The notes beneath the pieces were generated by a model. That model was not told the origin of the DNA and did not search any database. It saw only the letters and a program-made list of their open reading frames with translations. Positions 17,494 through 26,460 of a stretch of DNA of 64,000 bases are shown one piece after another (position 1 is the first letter of the stretch; every line of letters begins with the position of its first letter). A program made the translations under genes and the position numbers. Origin of the DNA: CBDDLD01 sp965250025 (GTDB lineage Bacteria; Bacteroidota; Bacteroidia; Flavobacteriales; Flavobacteriaceae); the NCBI GenBank assembly GCA_965250025.1, contig OZ252283.1, positions 2,852,001-2,916,000 on the forward strand, read 5' to 3'.

Positions 17494-19800
17494 TTATACC
17501 GTCACCAGATTATTTGGTGATATGGTCACTTCCTTTCCATTCACAAGAATTTGCAAATCATCATCCCCTTCTAATTCAAAGTGCGTATGCCCCTGACATA
17601 CATTGACTTTAATGATTTGATTTCTATAATTAACCTTAAATGAGTAGGCTTCCCATTGCTTAGGTATTTTGGGTTCGAAAGTAAGTGTCCCGTTTTTAAC
17701 GCGCATTCCTCCAAAGCCTTCAACAATACTCATCCATGTACCTGCCATGGAAGTAATGTGAAGTCCTTCGTGTACCTCATGGTTGTAATCGTCTAAATCT
17801 AAACGTGATGTTCTTAAATAAAACGCATATGCCTGATTCATTCGGCCCAACTTTGCCGCTTGTATACTATGTACACATGGTGACAAGGAGCTTTCATGTA
17901 CGGTATAGGGTTCATAAAAGTCAAAATGGCGTTCTAGTTCTTCATCTGTAAAATGATCTTCAAAGAAATAAAATCCCTGAAGTGTATCTGCTTGTTTAAT
18001 ATATGGCGATCTCAAGATTCGATCCCAAGACCATTTTTGATTGATCGGTCTTTCAGATTTTGGTAACTCTGCAACAGTGATCAATTCTTTATCTAAAAAC
18101 CCATCTTGCTGCAAGAACACATTATGTTTTTCTGAATATGGGTAATACATATTCTCAGCAACATTTAACCAATCCTTCACCTCAGCTTTAGACAATTTAG
18201 CTTTGTGCATAATACGAATGTAATCTGAAGCGTATTTTGATTCTGCGATGTCGATATTTTCTATAGCATACTTAATACACCACTGGGCAATGTAGTTCGT
18301 ATACCAGTTATTATTGACATTGTTTTCATATTCGTTAGGCCCTGTAACACCTAAAATAACATATTGATCTTTGTCTGCAGAATACGTTGCTCTTTGATGC
18401 CAAAACCTTGCAATACCAATTAAGACCTCCAATCCTTTTTCTGGAATGTAACTGTAATCTCCTGTATACCTGTGGTAATTATATATGGCAAATGCTATGG
18501 CGCCGTTTCTGTGTATCTCTTCAAATGTAATCTCCCATTCGTTATGACATTCCTCACCATTCATTGTTACCATAGGATAAAGTGCTGCGCCATTAGTGAA
18601 TCCTAATTTTCCGGCATTCTCTATAGCTTTCTCTAAATGGTTGTATCTGTACTCCAGTAAATTTCTTGCTACACTTTGATCTTTGGTAGCCATATAAAAT
18701 GGAATACAATAAGCTTCCGTATCCCAATAGGTACTACCTCCATATTTTTCTCCTGTGAATCCTTTTGGTCCAATGTTGAGTCGGGCATCGGTACCCAAAT
18801 AGGTTTGATTTAAATGAAAAATATTGAAACGTATTCCTTGTTGTGCCTTAACATCACCATCTATAGTGATATCTGCCATATCCCATATTTTAGACCAGGC
18901 GTTCTTTTGCTGATCCATAATGGCATTAAAACCATATGTTGTAGCCTTCTTCAACACCAATTTTGCAGCATCGACCAATTCGTATTTATCATGATTTCTA
19001 TCTACGGTATAGCCACCAAATTTATGTAGGGTTAAGACATCTCCCTGCTTAACTTCTTGATCATAACTAAACGCTATATATGTTGAGGTTTTGTTAAGTA
19101 ACGGTACAATATCTATTGCTTTGTCATTGTAAAAAACCTGAGATTCCATGAACGTACAGGTATAAAAATCTGTCTTCATGGTTTTGGCTTGTATAAATGC
19201 CTTTTGATCTTCTGATGATACGCTTAAGGTATCCCAAAATTTATCGTCCCAATTGGTATCTTCATTGGTGATTCCGCTGTCGAGATAAGGTTTTAATACT
19301 ACAGACGCATTACCGTTTAATGGTTGGATGCTATACTTAATTGCCCCTAACTCATCCAAATCCAGACTTAAAAATCGCTGCGCTTTTACTTCTACCTCCA
19401 CTTCATTTTGTAATGTCGCTGTAAAACTTCTGGATAGCCACCCTTCTTTCATATTGAGTTCGCGCTTAAAGTTTTCCACTTTTTTACAGCTATATAAATC
19501 CAACTCTTCTCCATTGACAAGAACATTGATACCAATCCAGTTTGGTGCATTCAACACTTTAGCAAAATACTCCGGATAACCGTTCTTCCACCACCCTACT
19601 TTGGTTTTGTCAGGATAATACACGCCGGCAATATAATTCCCCTGGAATGTTGGTCCGGTGTATTTTTCTTCAAAATTTGCACGTTGCCCCATAGCACCAT
19701 TACCGATACTAAATATACTTTCAGAAGCTTTTACCTGTTTCGGATCAAAGCCTTCTTCTATAATGGACCATTCGTTTGGTATGATATAATCTTGATTCAT
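17494..19800 (-). CDS. GH65 glycoside phosphorylase, probably maltose phosphorylase
   Basis: Cytoplasmic enzyme (no signal peptide, 768 residues) that phosphorolyses an alpha-glucosyl disaccharide to glucose and beta-glucose 1-phosphate. The family general acid is the Glu in VTGPNEYENNVNNNWYTN (about 488); SIGNGAMGQRANFEE near the N-terminus and the C-terminal phosphate-binding HEGLHITSMAGTW are also diagnostic. Maltose is the most likely substrate from context; trehalose, kojibiose or nigerose phosphorylases share the fold and cannot be excluded from motifs alone. Next gene upstream is pgmB (39-bp gap), which converts its product to glucose 6-phosphate. Confidence 0.93.
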   Translation of the reverse strand: MNQDYIIPNEWSIIEEGFDPKQVKASESIFSIGNGAMGQRANFEEKYTGPTFQGNYIAGVYYPDKTKVGWWKNGYPEYFAKVLNAPNWIGINVLVNGEELDLYSCKKVENFKRELNMKEGWLSRSFTATLQNEVEVEVKAQRFLSLDLDELGAIKYSIQPLNGNASVVLKPYLDSGITNEDTNWDDKFWDTLSVSSEDQKAFIQAKTMKTDFYTCTFMESQVFYNDKAIDIVPLLNKTSTYIAFSYDQEVKQGDVLTLHKFGGYTVDRNHDKYELVDAAKLVLKKATTYGFNAIMDQQKNAWSKIWDMADITIDGDVKAQQGIRFNIFHLNQTYLGTDARLNIGPKGFTGEKYGGSTYWDTEAYCIPFYMATKDQSVARNLLEYRYNHLEKAIENAGKLGFTNGAALYPMVTMNGEECHNEWEITFEEIHRNGAIAFAIYNYHRYTGDYSYIPEKGLEVLIGIARFWHQRATYSADKDQYVILGVTGPNEYENNVNNNWYTNYIAQWCIKYAIENIDIAESKYASDYIRIMHKAKLSKAEVKDWLNVAENMYYPYSEKHNVFLQQDGFLDKELITVAELPKSERPINQKWSWDRILRSPYIKQADTLQGFYFFEDHFTDEELERHFDFYEPYTVHESSLSPCVHSIQAAKLGRMNQAYAFYLRTSRLDLDDYNHEVHEGLHITSMAGTWMSIVEGFGGMRVKNGTLTFEPKIPKQWEAYSFKVNYRNQIIKVNVCQGHTHFELEGDDDLQILVNGKEVTISPNNLVTV

Positions 19801-19839
19801 TTTTATACTAATGTTTAGTATGATTTCTTAATAAAGCAT

Positions 19840-20532
19840 TTATGCTTTTATATTTATCTTTTCTGAATGTTGTTGATCGGGCTGTATCAACTGTTCTAAA
19901 AATCCTGTTTTTATCTCTGTAAAATCACTGAACACATAATCTGCATGCCCCAATACAGAAGGTTTTCCTATACCTATAGAAATCATATTTGCTGCATTTG
20001 CCGCTTCTACACCCGCTACTGAATCTTCAAATACGACACAGTTGTTGGGCGCAACATCTAATAGCTTAGCAGCCTGTAAAAACACTTCGGGATTGGGTTT
20101 TGCTTCCGAAACGTCATTACCATCTACCACAGCATCGAACATATTCTTAATGTGTACTTTTTTTAATATTTGTCTGGCATTTTTACTTGCCGATCCCAAT
20201 GCAATGGGTTGACCTACAGATTTTAAAAATTGAAGTGTTGCTTTAACATCTGGCAACAATTCTGATTCATCCATTGTATTGATGTAAGTCAAGTAATCCT
20301 CATTTTTTAATGCCATCAATTTCATAAACTCATCCTGAGAAAGTGTTTTATTTCCCCACGATAAGATCTTTTCTAATGAACGTACCCGACTTACCCCTTT
20401 TAGTTGTTCGTTCTCTTCTTCTGTAAAATTTATACCCAAACTATTGGCTAATTTTTTCCATGCTAAAAAATGATACTTTGCTGTATCAACAATAACACCA
20501 TCGAGATCGAATATGAATCCTTTTTTATTCAT
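19840..20532 (-). CDS. pgmB: Beta-phosphoglucomutase
   Basis: HAD-superfamily mutase converting beta-glucose 1-phosphate to glucose 6-phosphate. The catalytic pair Asp9/Asp11 lies in FDLDGVIVDTA; the helical cap contains LKGVSRVRSLEKIL, the substrate-binding motif specific to PgmB; LGSASKN (motif II Ser) and FEDSVAGVEAA (motif IV) complete the set. Length of 230 residues is typical. Cytoplasmic. Stop codon of the MFS gene is 3 bp upstream of its start, and the GH65 gene follows, so transporter, mutase and phosphorylase are co-transcribed. Confidence 0.95.
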   Translation of the reverse strand: MNKKGFIFDLDGVIVDTAKYHFLAWKKLANSLGINFTEEENEQLKGVSRVRSLEKILSWGNKTLSQDEFMKLMALKNEDYLTYINTMDESELLPDVKATLQFLKSVGQPIALGSASKNARQILKKVHIKNMFDAVVDGNDVSEAKPNPEVFLQAAKLLDVAPNNCVVFEDSVAGVEAANAANMISIGIGKPSVLGHADYVFSDFTEIKTGFLEQLIQPDQQHSEKINIKA

Positions 20533-20535
20533 TAC

Positions 20536-21891
20536 TTAACTTTCTTTTAAAATGACCTCATCATCAACATCATTAACTCTCCTCACTAAAACTGCAGCAA
20601 CAATAAACGATATTCCACTCAAAATCAGAGCAAAAATTGGTTTATCATTATATAAATATTTTACCATAGGACCTCCTATTAAAGCATTTAGTATTTGCGG
20701 TAATACAATAAAGAAGTTAAAAATCCCCATATACACTCCCATTTTTCTTGCTGGTATAGAGCCCGCCAGGATGGCATATGGCATGGCCAAAATACTGGCC
20801 CAAGCAATACCAACGCCTATCATAGACAATATCAACCAATCTTTATCTGGCATGATATATAATGACATTAGACCTAAGCCTCCTATTATCAAAGAAAACG
20901 CATGAGTTCTTTTACGTCCAACCTTCTTTGCTATTGCTGGCAAAAAGAAAGCATATATAGCTGAAACAGCATTATACACACCAAATAAAACACCTACCCA
21001 GTCGCCTGCATCCTGAAATCCTTTACTATGTGTATCTGATATATCTAATCCATATATGTGTGAAGCAATTGCCGGCGTAGCATAAACCCACATTCCGAAA
21101 AGCCCAAACCACGAAAAGAACTGCACCCAGGCCAATTGCCTCATCGTTTCTGGCATCTTTTTAAAATCTGAAAAAATATTCTTAAGACTTGAGGATTCTT
21201 CCTCAGGTTCCTCTCCTTCGGCAGCATGTATCAATGCCATTTCCTCCGGTGAATACTCTTTTGTCGTGAAGACTGTGACTAATATCGTAATTATTAAAAC
21301 GCCAGCACCTATAAAAAATGATAGCAATAGGTTTAAAGGCACTTCTCCAACTGAGGAGGCCTCATTAGAAACATTAAACCAATTTGTTAAGGCATATGGC
21401 AACCACGATCCTACTACAGCGCCTACACCTATAAGAATCGTTTGCACACTAAAACCTAAGGTTCTTTGGTCTGATGGTAATACATCTGCCACTAATGCTC
21501 TGAATGGCTCCATGGCAATATTAAAAGATGCATCCATTATCATCAATAAGCCTGCACCGACCCATAATGCTGGCATATATGCCGTAAACATATCTGAGTT
21601 AGGCATTAATACCAAGCCCAAGGATGCCAAAACGGCTCCAACTAAAAAGTAAGGTCGTCGTCGCCCAAGTTTTGTCCATGTGCGATCACTATAGTGACCT
21701 ATTATGGGTTGTACTATTAAGCCCGTAAGCGGAGCTACTATCCAAAACCAGGATAGTTCATGAACATCGGCACCAAAAATTTGCAGTATTCTACTGGCGT
21801 TGGCGTTTTGCAATGCAAAACCCATTTGAACTCCCAGAAAACCAAAACTTAAGTTCCAAATTTCCCAAAAGCTTAATCTACGCTTTTCCAT
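20536..21891 (-). CDS. MFS sugar transporter, probably maltose/maltodextrin importer
   Basis: A 451-residue, 12-helix major facilitator of the SLC45/GPH-like sugar:proton symporter type. Signs: N-terminal WNLSFGFLGVQMGFALQNAN, the loop 2-3 motif LGRRRPYF, and matching loop 8-9 motif VGRKRTHA. A charged cytoplasmic loop (about 215-240, rich in Glu) separates the two halves. It is the first gene of the nine-gene operon, directly before pgmB and GH65, which makes inner-membrane uptake of maltose the natural role. The 5' leader contains an inverted repeat (21893-21916). Confidence 0.9.
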   Translation of the reverse strand: MEKRRLSFWEIWNLSFGFLGVQMGFALQNANASRILQIFGADVHELSWFWIVAPLTGLIVQPIIGHYSDRTWTKLGRRRPYFLVGAVLASLGLVLMPNSDMFTAYMPALWVGAGLLMIMDASFNIAMEPFRALVADVLPSDQRTLGFSVQTILIGVGAVVGSWLPYALTNWFNVSNEASSVGEVPLNLLLSFFIGAGVLIITILVTVFTTKEYSPEEMALIHAAEGEEPEEESSSLKNIFSDFKKMPETMRQLAWVQFFSWFGLFGMWVYATPAIASHIYGLDISDTHSKGFQDAGDWVGVLFGVYNAVSAIYAFFLPAIAKKVGRKRTHAFSLIIGGLGLMSLYIMPDKDWLILSMIGVGIAWASILAMPYAILAGSIPARKMGVYMGIFNFFIVLPQILNALIGGPMVKYLYNDKPIFALILSGISFIVAAVLVRRVNDVDDEVILKES

Positions 21892-21892
21892 T

Positions 21893-21916
21893 ATAGTATG
21901 TTTAAATTTATACTAT
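21893..21916. promoter_or_regulatory. Inverted repeat immediately before the operon start codon
   Basis: ATAGTAT and ATACTAT flank a self-complementary-like AT centre (GTTTAAATTT), beginning 1 bp upstream of the MFS start codon. It could be an operator or a leader hairpin affecting translation of the first gene. It does not resemble the 18-bp palindrome before susC. Confidence 0.35.
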
Positions 21917-21934
21917 TCTGACAAGCTTAGCTTA

Positions 21935-21972
21935 TCAAAACTTATGTTGTAGAAGTGAAAATATAAGTTTTG
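21935..21972. terminator. 11-bp hairpin between lacI and the MFS gene
   Basis: TCAAAACTTAT and its exact complement ATAAGTTTTGA are separated by 16 bp in the gap after the lacI stop codon (minus strand). This may end the lacI transcript or serve as a regulatory dyad for the following operon; there is no strong T-tract, so terminator status is uncertain. Confidence 0.4.
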
Positions 21973-22020
21973 AATGTGGGGTAAAGATAATAAAGATTTT
22001 AAATCGGCAATGTTAAATTT

Positions 22021-23067
22021 CTATTTGGTAGACTCTCGTTCAATTAATTCCGTCTCAATAACTACAGTTTGATAGCTCTCAATATCACCATCTTCCTCCA
22101 GCTTATCTATTAGTAAATCTGCTGCTTTTTCTCCCATAAGCTGCGCATGTTGACTTACTGTTGAAAGGCTTGGTGTAGCATGTCTTGACAATACACCATC
22201 AGTAAATCCAATAACCTGAATATCCTCTGGTATGACATGGCCCAGTCTTCGGGCGACTTTCATTGCAGACAAGGCATACAATTCATTAACTGCAAAAATA
22301 GCGTCAATCTTTTTATTGGCTTTAAACAGCTGTTCAATTTCTTTTTCTAGAGCTTCTATATACACTTCATAATCTTCAGAATCATCATCATCTAACTTTA
22401 AAATGAGTTTCGATTTCAGATCCAGTTCATTATCTTTTAAAGCCTCTAAATACCCCTGAGTTCTAAGCTTACCCACACTAACATAATCTTTTGTTGTAAT
22501 TAGTCCTATGTTTTCACAGCCGTTCTGTATCAGACGCTCAACCGCATTCTTGGCGCCTTTAAAGTCATCTACTATAACTTTGTCGCATTCGATTTCATTA
22601 ATCACTCTATCAAACATTACAATAGGCATTCCCTGATTAATGGTCTCTTCAAAATGATGATAGTCTTGTTGCTGTAACGTTTCTTTAGAAATTGAAAGAA
22701 TAAAACCATCAATACTGCCATTAGCCAGCATTTCCATGTTGATTACTTCCTTTGAAAAAGATTCATTAGATAATCCTACGATAACATTATAGCCTCTATT
22801 ATTTGCCACCAGTTCTATCCCCCTGATAACTTTAGAGAAAAAATGATGAACAATCTCCGGTATAATAATTCCAATGGTTTTTGTTTTCCTATTTTTAAGA
22901 CTTAAAGCAATATTATTAGGTCTGTAATTGTATAACTTCGCAAATGCCTGTACTTTTTGTTTTGTATCATCACTAATTTCAACACTATTTCTGAGTGCTT
23001 TTGACACTGTAGAAATTGAAACATCCAATTCTTTTGCAATTTGTTTCAATGTAATTTTTCGTTTCAT
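22021..23067 (-). CDS. LacI-family transcriptional regulator of the alpha-glucan locus
   Basis: LacI/GalR regulator with the N-terminal helix-turn-helix (ITLKQIAKELDVSISTVSKALRN, in two parts around residues 4-26) and a periplasmic-binding-protein-like sensor domain (about 58-345). The frame is open 14 codons further upstream, but Met at 23067 gives the canonical MKRKITLKQIA start; 348 residues. It lies between the operon it presumably controls and the divergent susC; the perfect palindrome at 23220-23237, with the central CG usual for this family, is the best operator candidate. The effector is probably maltose or a maltooligosaccharide (inference from context). Confidence 0.93.
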   Translation of the reverse strand: MKRKITLKQIAKELDVSISTVSKALRNSVEISDDTKQKVQAFAKLYNYRPNNIALSLKNRKTKTIGIIIPEIVHHFFSKVIRGIELVANNRGYNVIVGLSNESFSKEVINMEMLANGSIDGFILSISKETLQQQDYHHFEETINQGMPIVMFDRVINEIECDKVIVDDFKGAKNAVERLIQNGCENIGLITTKDYVSVGKLRTQGYLEALKDNELDLKSKLILKLDDDDSEDYEVYIEALEKEIEQLFKANKKIDAIFAVNELYALSAMKVARRLGHVIPEDIQVIGFTDGVLSRHATPSLSTVSQHAQLMGEKAADLLIDKLEEDGDIESYQTVVIETELIERESTK

Positions 23068-23219
23068 ATAAAAGTCAAAGGTTAAGAAGTTGCGACCAAT
23101 ATAAGTCAAATTATAATTTTAGCATTTTCGAGTTCGTAATTATACTATCATTTCATTGTCAATCTCTCATTTTCAGGTCGTTTTTATGCAAATGTTAATG
23201 TTATCTAAAAAGTTTTTAA

Positions 23220-23237
23220 CACGAAAACGTTTTCGTG
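23220..23237. promoter_or_regulatory. Perfect 18-bp palindrome, candidate LacI-family operator
   Basis: CACGAAAACGTTTTCGTG is fully symmetric around a central CpG, the usual architecture for LacI/GalR operators. It is 110 bp upstream of the susC start and 153 bp upstream of the divergent lacI start, so one site could control both. Its distance from susC would put it upstream of the promoter core, so activation as well as repression is possible. Confidence 0.8.
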
Positions 23238-23346
23238 ACATCCGTCATGTTTTTTAACGAATTTATCATACTAAATTTACATAAATTTAACCCAAGAAGT
23301 GAAAATATAAAAATAATTAACTAAGCAATTAACTTAAAAATATTGT

Positions 23347-26300
23347 ATGAAAACATTCTTAAATGCTTTGCTGTTATGCTTAATTTTAGTGCCTGCAACA
23401 TTAGCCGCTCAATCAACGGTATCGGGTACAGTAACAGATCAAGCAAATGCCATGCCGTTACCAGGTGTTAATGTCATTATTAAAGGCACAACTACTGGTA
23501 CTTCAACAGATTTTGACGGTAAGTATTCTTTAAACGCCAATTCTGGTGATGTTTTGGTATTCTCGTATTTAACGTTTGTCACTCAAGAGGTTGTTTACAA
23601 TGGTGAAGCAACTTTAGACGTCGTTATGGTTGAGGATACTGAACAGCTCGATGAAATTGTATTAATTGGTTATGGTTCTGTAAAAAAGAAAGATGCTACA
23701 GGATCTGTCGACGTTGTATCGTCTAAAGACTTTAACAAAGGCGCCATTGTATCTGCCGATCAACTTTTACAGGGTAAAGCTGCAGGTGTAAGGATCACAA
23801 CTGCCGGTGGACAACCTGATGCGGCACCAAACATTAGAATTAGAGGAGGTGCCTCTTTAAATGCTAATAATAGTCCTTTGATCGTAATTGATGGTGTCCC
23901 TTTAGATAATGGTGGAACAGCAGGTGTAAGCAACCCTTTAAACCTGATCAACCCTAATGATATTGAGAGTTTCTCTATATTAAAGGATGCCTCTGCAACA
24001 GCTATCTATGGATCTCGTGCATCCAATGGTGTCTTAATTATCACCACCAAAAAAGGAACCTCAGGAGCACCTCAATTTTCATTTTCTGCCAATACATCCA
24101 TTAGTAGTATTCCAGACTCTCAGAGAATTGATGTGATGGACAGTGGACAGTTTGTGAATTTTATTCAACAGTTCCATCCTGAAGACACAAATAAGTTAGG
24201 TGTCCCTGTTGGTTCGGTAGTAACTAATGAAGTCCCTTCTCAAATCATTACTGCTTCTGATGGTACTTTAAGAGAAATCTATGACACCAACTGGCAAGAT
24301 GCTATTTTAAGAACAGCAATCTCTTTTGATTATAACTTCAGTGCCAGAGCCAACTTATTCGGAAAAATACCTTTCCGCGCCTCTATAGGTTATAACGACT
24401 CTGAAGGGGTGGTTGATACTGACGATTATGAAAGAGTTAGTGCATCATTAAAATTAACACCTACATTTTTTGACGATCATTTAAAGATCGATTTAAACGC
24501 TAAGGGTATTTATATCGAAAAGAACGCTATTGATAATGATGGTGCATTAGGTGGTTCACTAAACATGGATCCGACTAAGCCAATATTTGACTCAAATAGT
24601 GTTTTTGGCGGATTTTATAACCAAATTGGTAGTCCTGGATCCACTGCTCCAAATGCACTTGTAGGCGCATCTAATCCTCTGGCATTATTACAACAACGCA
24701 CACGTCCGGAAGAGGTAAAACGATTACTTGCCAATATTAAGTTTGACTATAAGTTGCATTTCTTCCCGGACTTAAGAGCTGTAGTGAATTTAGGTGTAGA
24801 AGCTTCAAGAGCTAATATTGAAGAAATCTTTTCTGATAACTCAATAGCGACATACAGACAAACAGCCACCGCTGGTGAATTTATTTTTAATCCAGGGGTC
24901 AACTATAGAGAAGAACAACATATAACCAACACCACTTTAGATGCTTATTTAGTCTACAATAAAAACTTTGAAGGCTTTGTAAAAAGTATTGAAGTACAAG
25001 GAGGTTATGCGTATCAGAATTTTAAAAACGATGGTAACAAAGAGGAGTACATCTATGCAGCTACGGAAGAACAAGGTGCAATTGGAACTCGTGTTCTAAA
25101 CTTTGATCCAAACAATCCTAACAATCGCTTCTTTAGCCCGCTCAATTTACAGTCTTTCTTCGGGAGATCTAATATTAACTTCAATGACAAATATTTATTA
25201 ACGCTTTCTTTCAGAGCGGATGGATCTTCATTATTTACCAAAGAAAATCGTTGGGGTTATTTCCCAGCTGCGGCTTTGGCTTGGAAGATCAAAGAAGAAT
25301 CATTCTTAAGCAACGTCAACTTTGTTAATGACTTAAAAGTTCGATTAGGTTGGGGTGAGACTGGTCAGCAAGATATTACTGGTCAATCAGGCTTTTTCCC
25401 ATCAGTGCCATTATTTATAATTGGTTCACCAAACAGTCAATATTTACCAGGAGTAAATCTGTATTCTGCAGCAGAATTCAATCCGGATTTAACTTGGGAA
25501 AAAACTACCACATATAACTTAGGTTTGGACTTTACATTATTTGAATCTGGTTTCCTATCCGGTAGCTTTGATGTATACCACAGAGATACCTCAGACTTAT
25601 TAGTTCTTACGGATGTCCCTCCTGGGCAAGCATTAAGTCCTAGGGTGATTCAAAATATCGCAGAAACCGAAAGTAAAGGTTTTGAATTAAATCTAAATAT
25701 TGATGCGGTAACTACAGAGGATTTCAATTTATCATTAAATGGTAATATTGCATATAACAAAACCGAAGTGACGGACTTAGGTGGTTTAGATGCTATCAAT
25801 CAAGATCCAACCATTCCAAATGGTACAGGTACATTTTTATTCCAACATGCTCTGGGAGAGGAAGCTTATTCCGCACACGTTTTTAAACAAGTGTATGATG
25901 ACGCAGGTAATCCTATCCCTGGCGCTTTTGTAGATCTTAACGGTGATAATGCCATTACTTCTGAGGATCGTTATTATCAAGCCATACGACCAAACTGGAC
26001 TTTTGGTTTCGGATTCACCACCAACTACAAAAACTGGGATCTAAGTGCTTCTTTCCGAGGTCAGTTGGATGGCAAAATTTATAACTCAGCACGTCTAATT
26101 GCAGGTTATACTGAGCGTCCGGTAGAGACACAAAACGAGGCATTAAACAACGCTTTAGATTTCAGTTCTGGAGCTGCTAATGCTGTATTTACAGATATTG
26201 GAGATAACCAAGCGCTTTCTGATTACTTCCTTGAAGATGCTGCATTTTTACGTTGTGAGAATATTGCTTTAGGTTATACCTTTAATGAACTATTAAAAGA

Positions 26301-26448
26301 TACACGTTTAAAAGTATTCGGTGCTGTCACTAATCCGTTTTTAATTACAGATTACTCTGGACAAGACCCTGAAAACTTTAATGGCTTGGACAACAATTTT
26401 TATCCAAGACCAACCGTATATACAATAGGTATCAACTTTGATTTTTAA
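23347..26448 (+). CDS. susC: SusC-family TonB-dependent outer-membrane transporter
   Basis: Outer-membrane barrel (1033 residues) that imports maltooligosaccharides captured by SusD, energised by TonB. A Sec signal peptide (to about residue 21) precedes a CarboxypepD-regulatory-like domain (VSGTVTDQANAMPLPGVNV), a DEIVLIGYG segment that functions as the TonB-box region of this family, the plug (LLQGKAAGVRI, LIVIDGVPLDN, SATAIYGSRASNGVLIITTKKG) and a 22-strand-type barrel ending in aromatic VYTIGINFDF. First gene of the plus-strand susCDE operon; susD starts 12 bp downstream. Expression likely governed by the LacI-type regulator. Confidence 0.96.
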   Translation: MKTFLNALLLCLILVPATLAAQSTVSGTVTDQANAMPLPGVNVIIKGTTTGTSTDFDGKYSLNANSGDVLVFSYLTFVTQEVVYNGEATLDVVMVEDTEQLDEIVLIGYGSVKKKDATGSVDVVSSKDFNKGAIVSADQLLQGKAAGVRITTAGGQPDAAPNIRIRGGASLNANNSPLIVIDGVPLDNGGTAGVSNPLNLINPNDIESFSILKDASATAIYGSRASNGVLIITTKKGTSGAPQFSFSANTSISSIPDSQRIDVMDSGQFVNFIQQFHPEDTNKLGVPVGSVVTNEVPSQIITASDGTLREIYDTNWQDAILRTAISFDYNFSARANLFGKIPFRASIGYNDSEGVVDTDDYERVSASLKLTPTFFDDHLKIDLNAKGIYIEKNAIDNDGALGGSLNMDPTKPIFDSNSVFGGFYNQIGSPGSTAPNALVGASNPLALLQQRTRPEEVKRLLANIKFDYKLHFFPDLRAVVNLGVEASRANIEEIFSDNSIATYRQTATAGEFIFNPGVNYREEQHITNTTLDAYLVYNKNFEGFVKSIEVQGGYAYQNFKNDGNKEEYIYAATEEQGAIGTRVLNFDPNNPNNRFFSPLNLQSFFGRSNINFNDKYLLTLSFRADGSSLFTKENRWGYFPAAALAWKIKEESFLSNVNFVNDLKVRLGWGETGQQDITGQSGFFPSVPLFIIGSPNSQYLPGVNLYSAAEFNPDLTWEKTTTYNLGLDFTLFESGFLSGSFDVYHRDTSDLLVLTDVPPGQALSPRVIQNIAETESKGFELNLNIDAVTTEDFNLSLNGNIAYNKTEVTDLGGLDAINQDPTIPNGTGTFLFQHALGEEAYSAHVFKQVYDDAGNPIPGAFVDLNGDNAITSEDRYYQAIRPNWTFGFGFTTNYKNWDLSASFRGQLDGKIYNSARLIAGYTERPVETQNEALNNALDFSSGAANAVFTDIGDNQALSDYFLEDAAFLRCENIALGYTFNELLKDTRLKVFGAVTNPFLITDYSGQDPENFNGLDNNFYPRPTVYTIGINFDF

Positions 26449-26460
26449 AAAACTATGATT

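Noticed and set aside
20552..21652. Plus-strand reading frames opposite the MFS gene
   Set aside because: They mirror the codon pattern of the transporter; low-complexity composition and no family resemblance.
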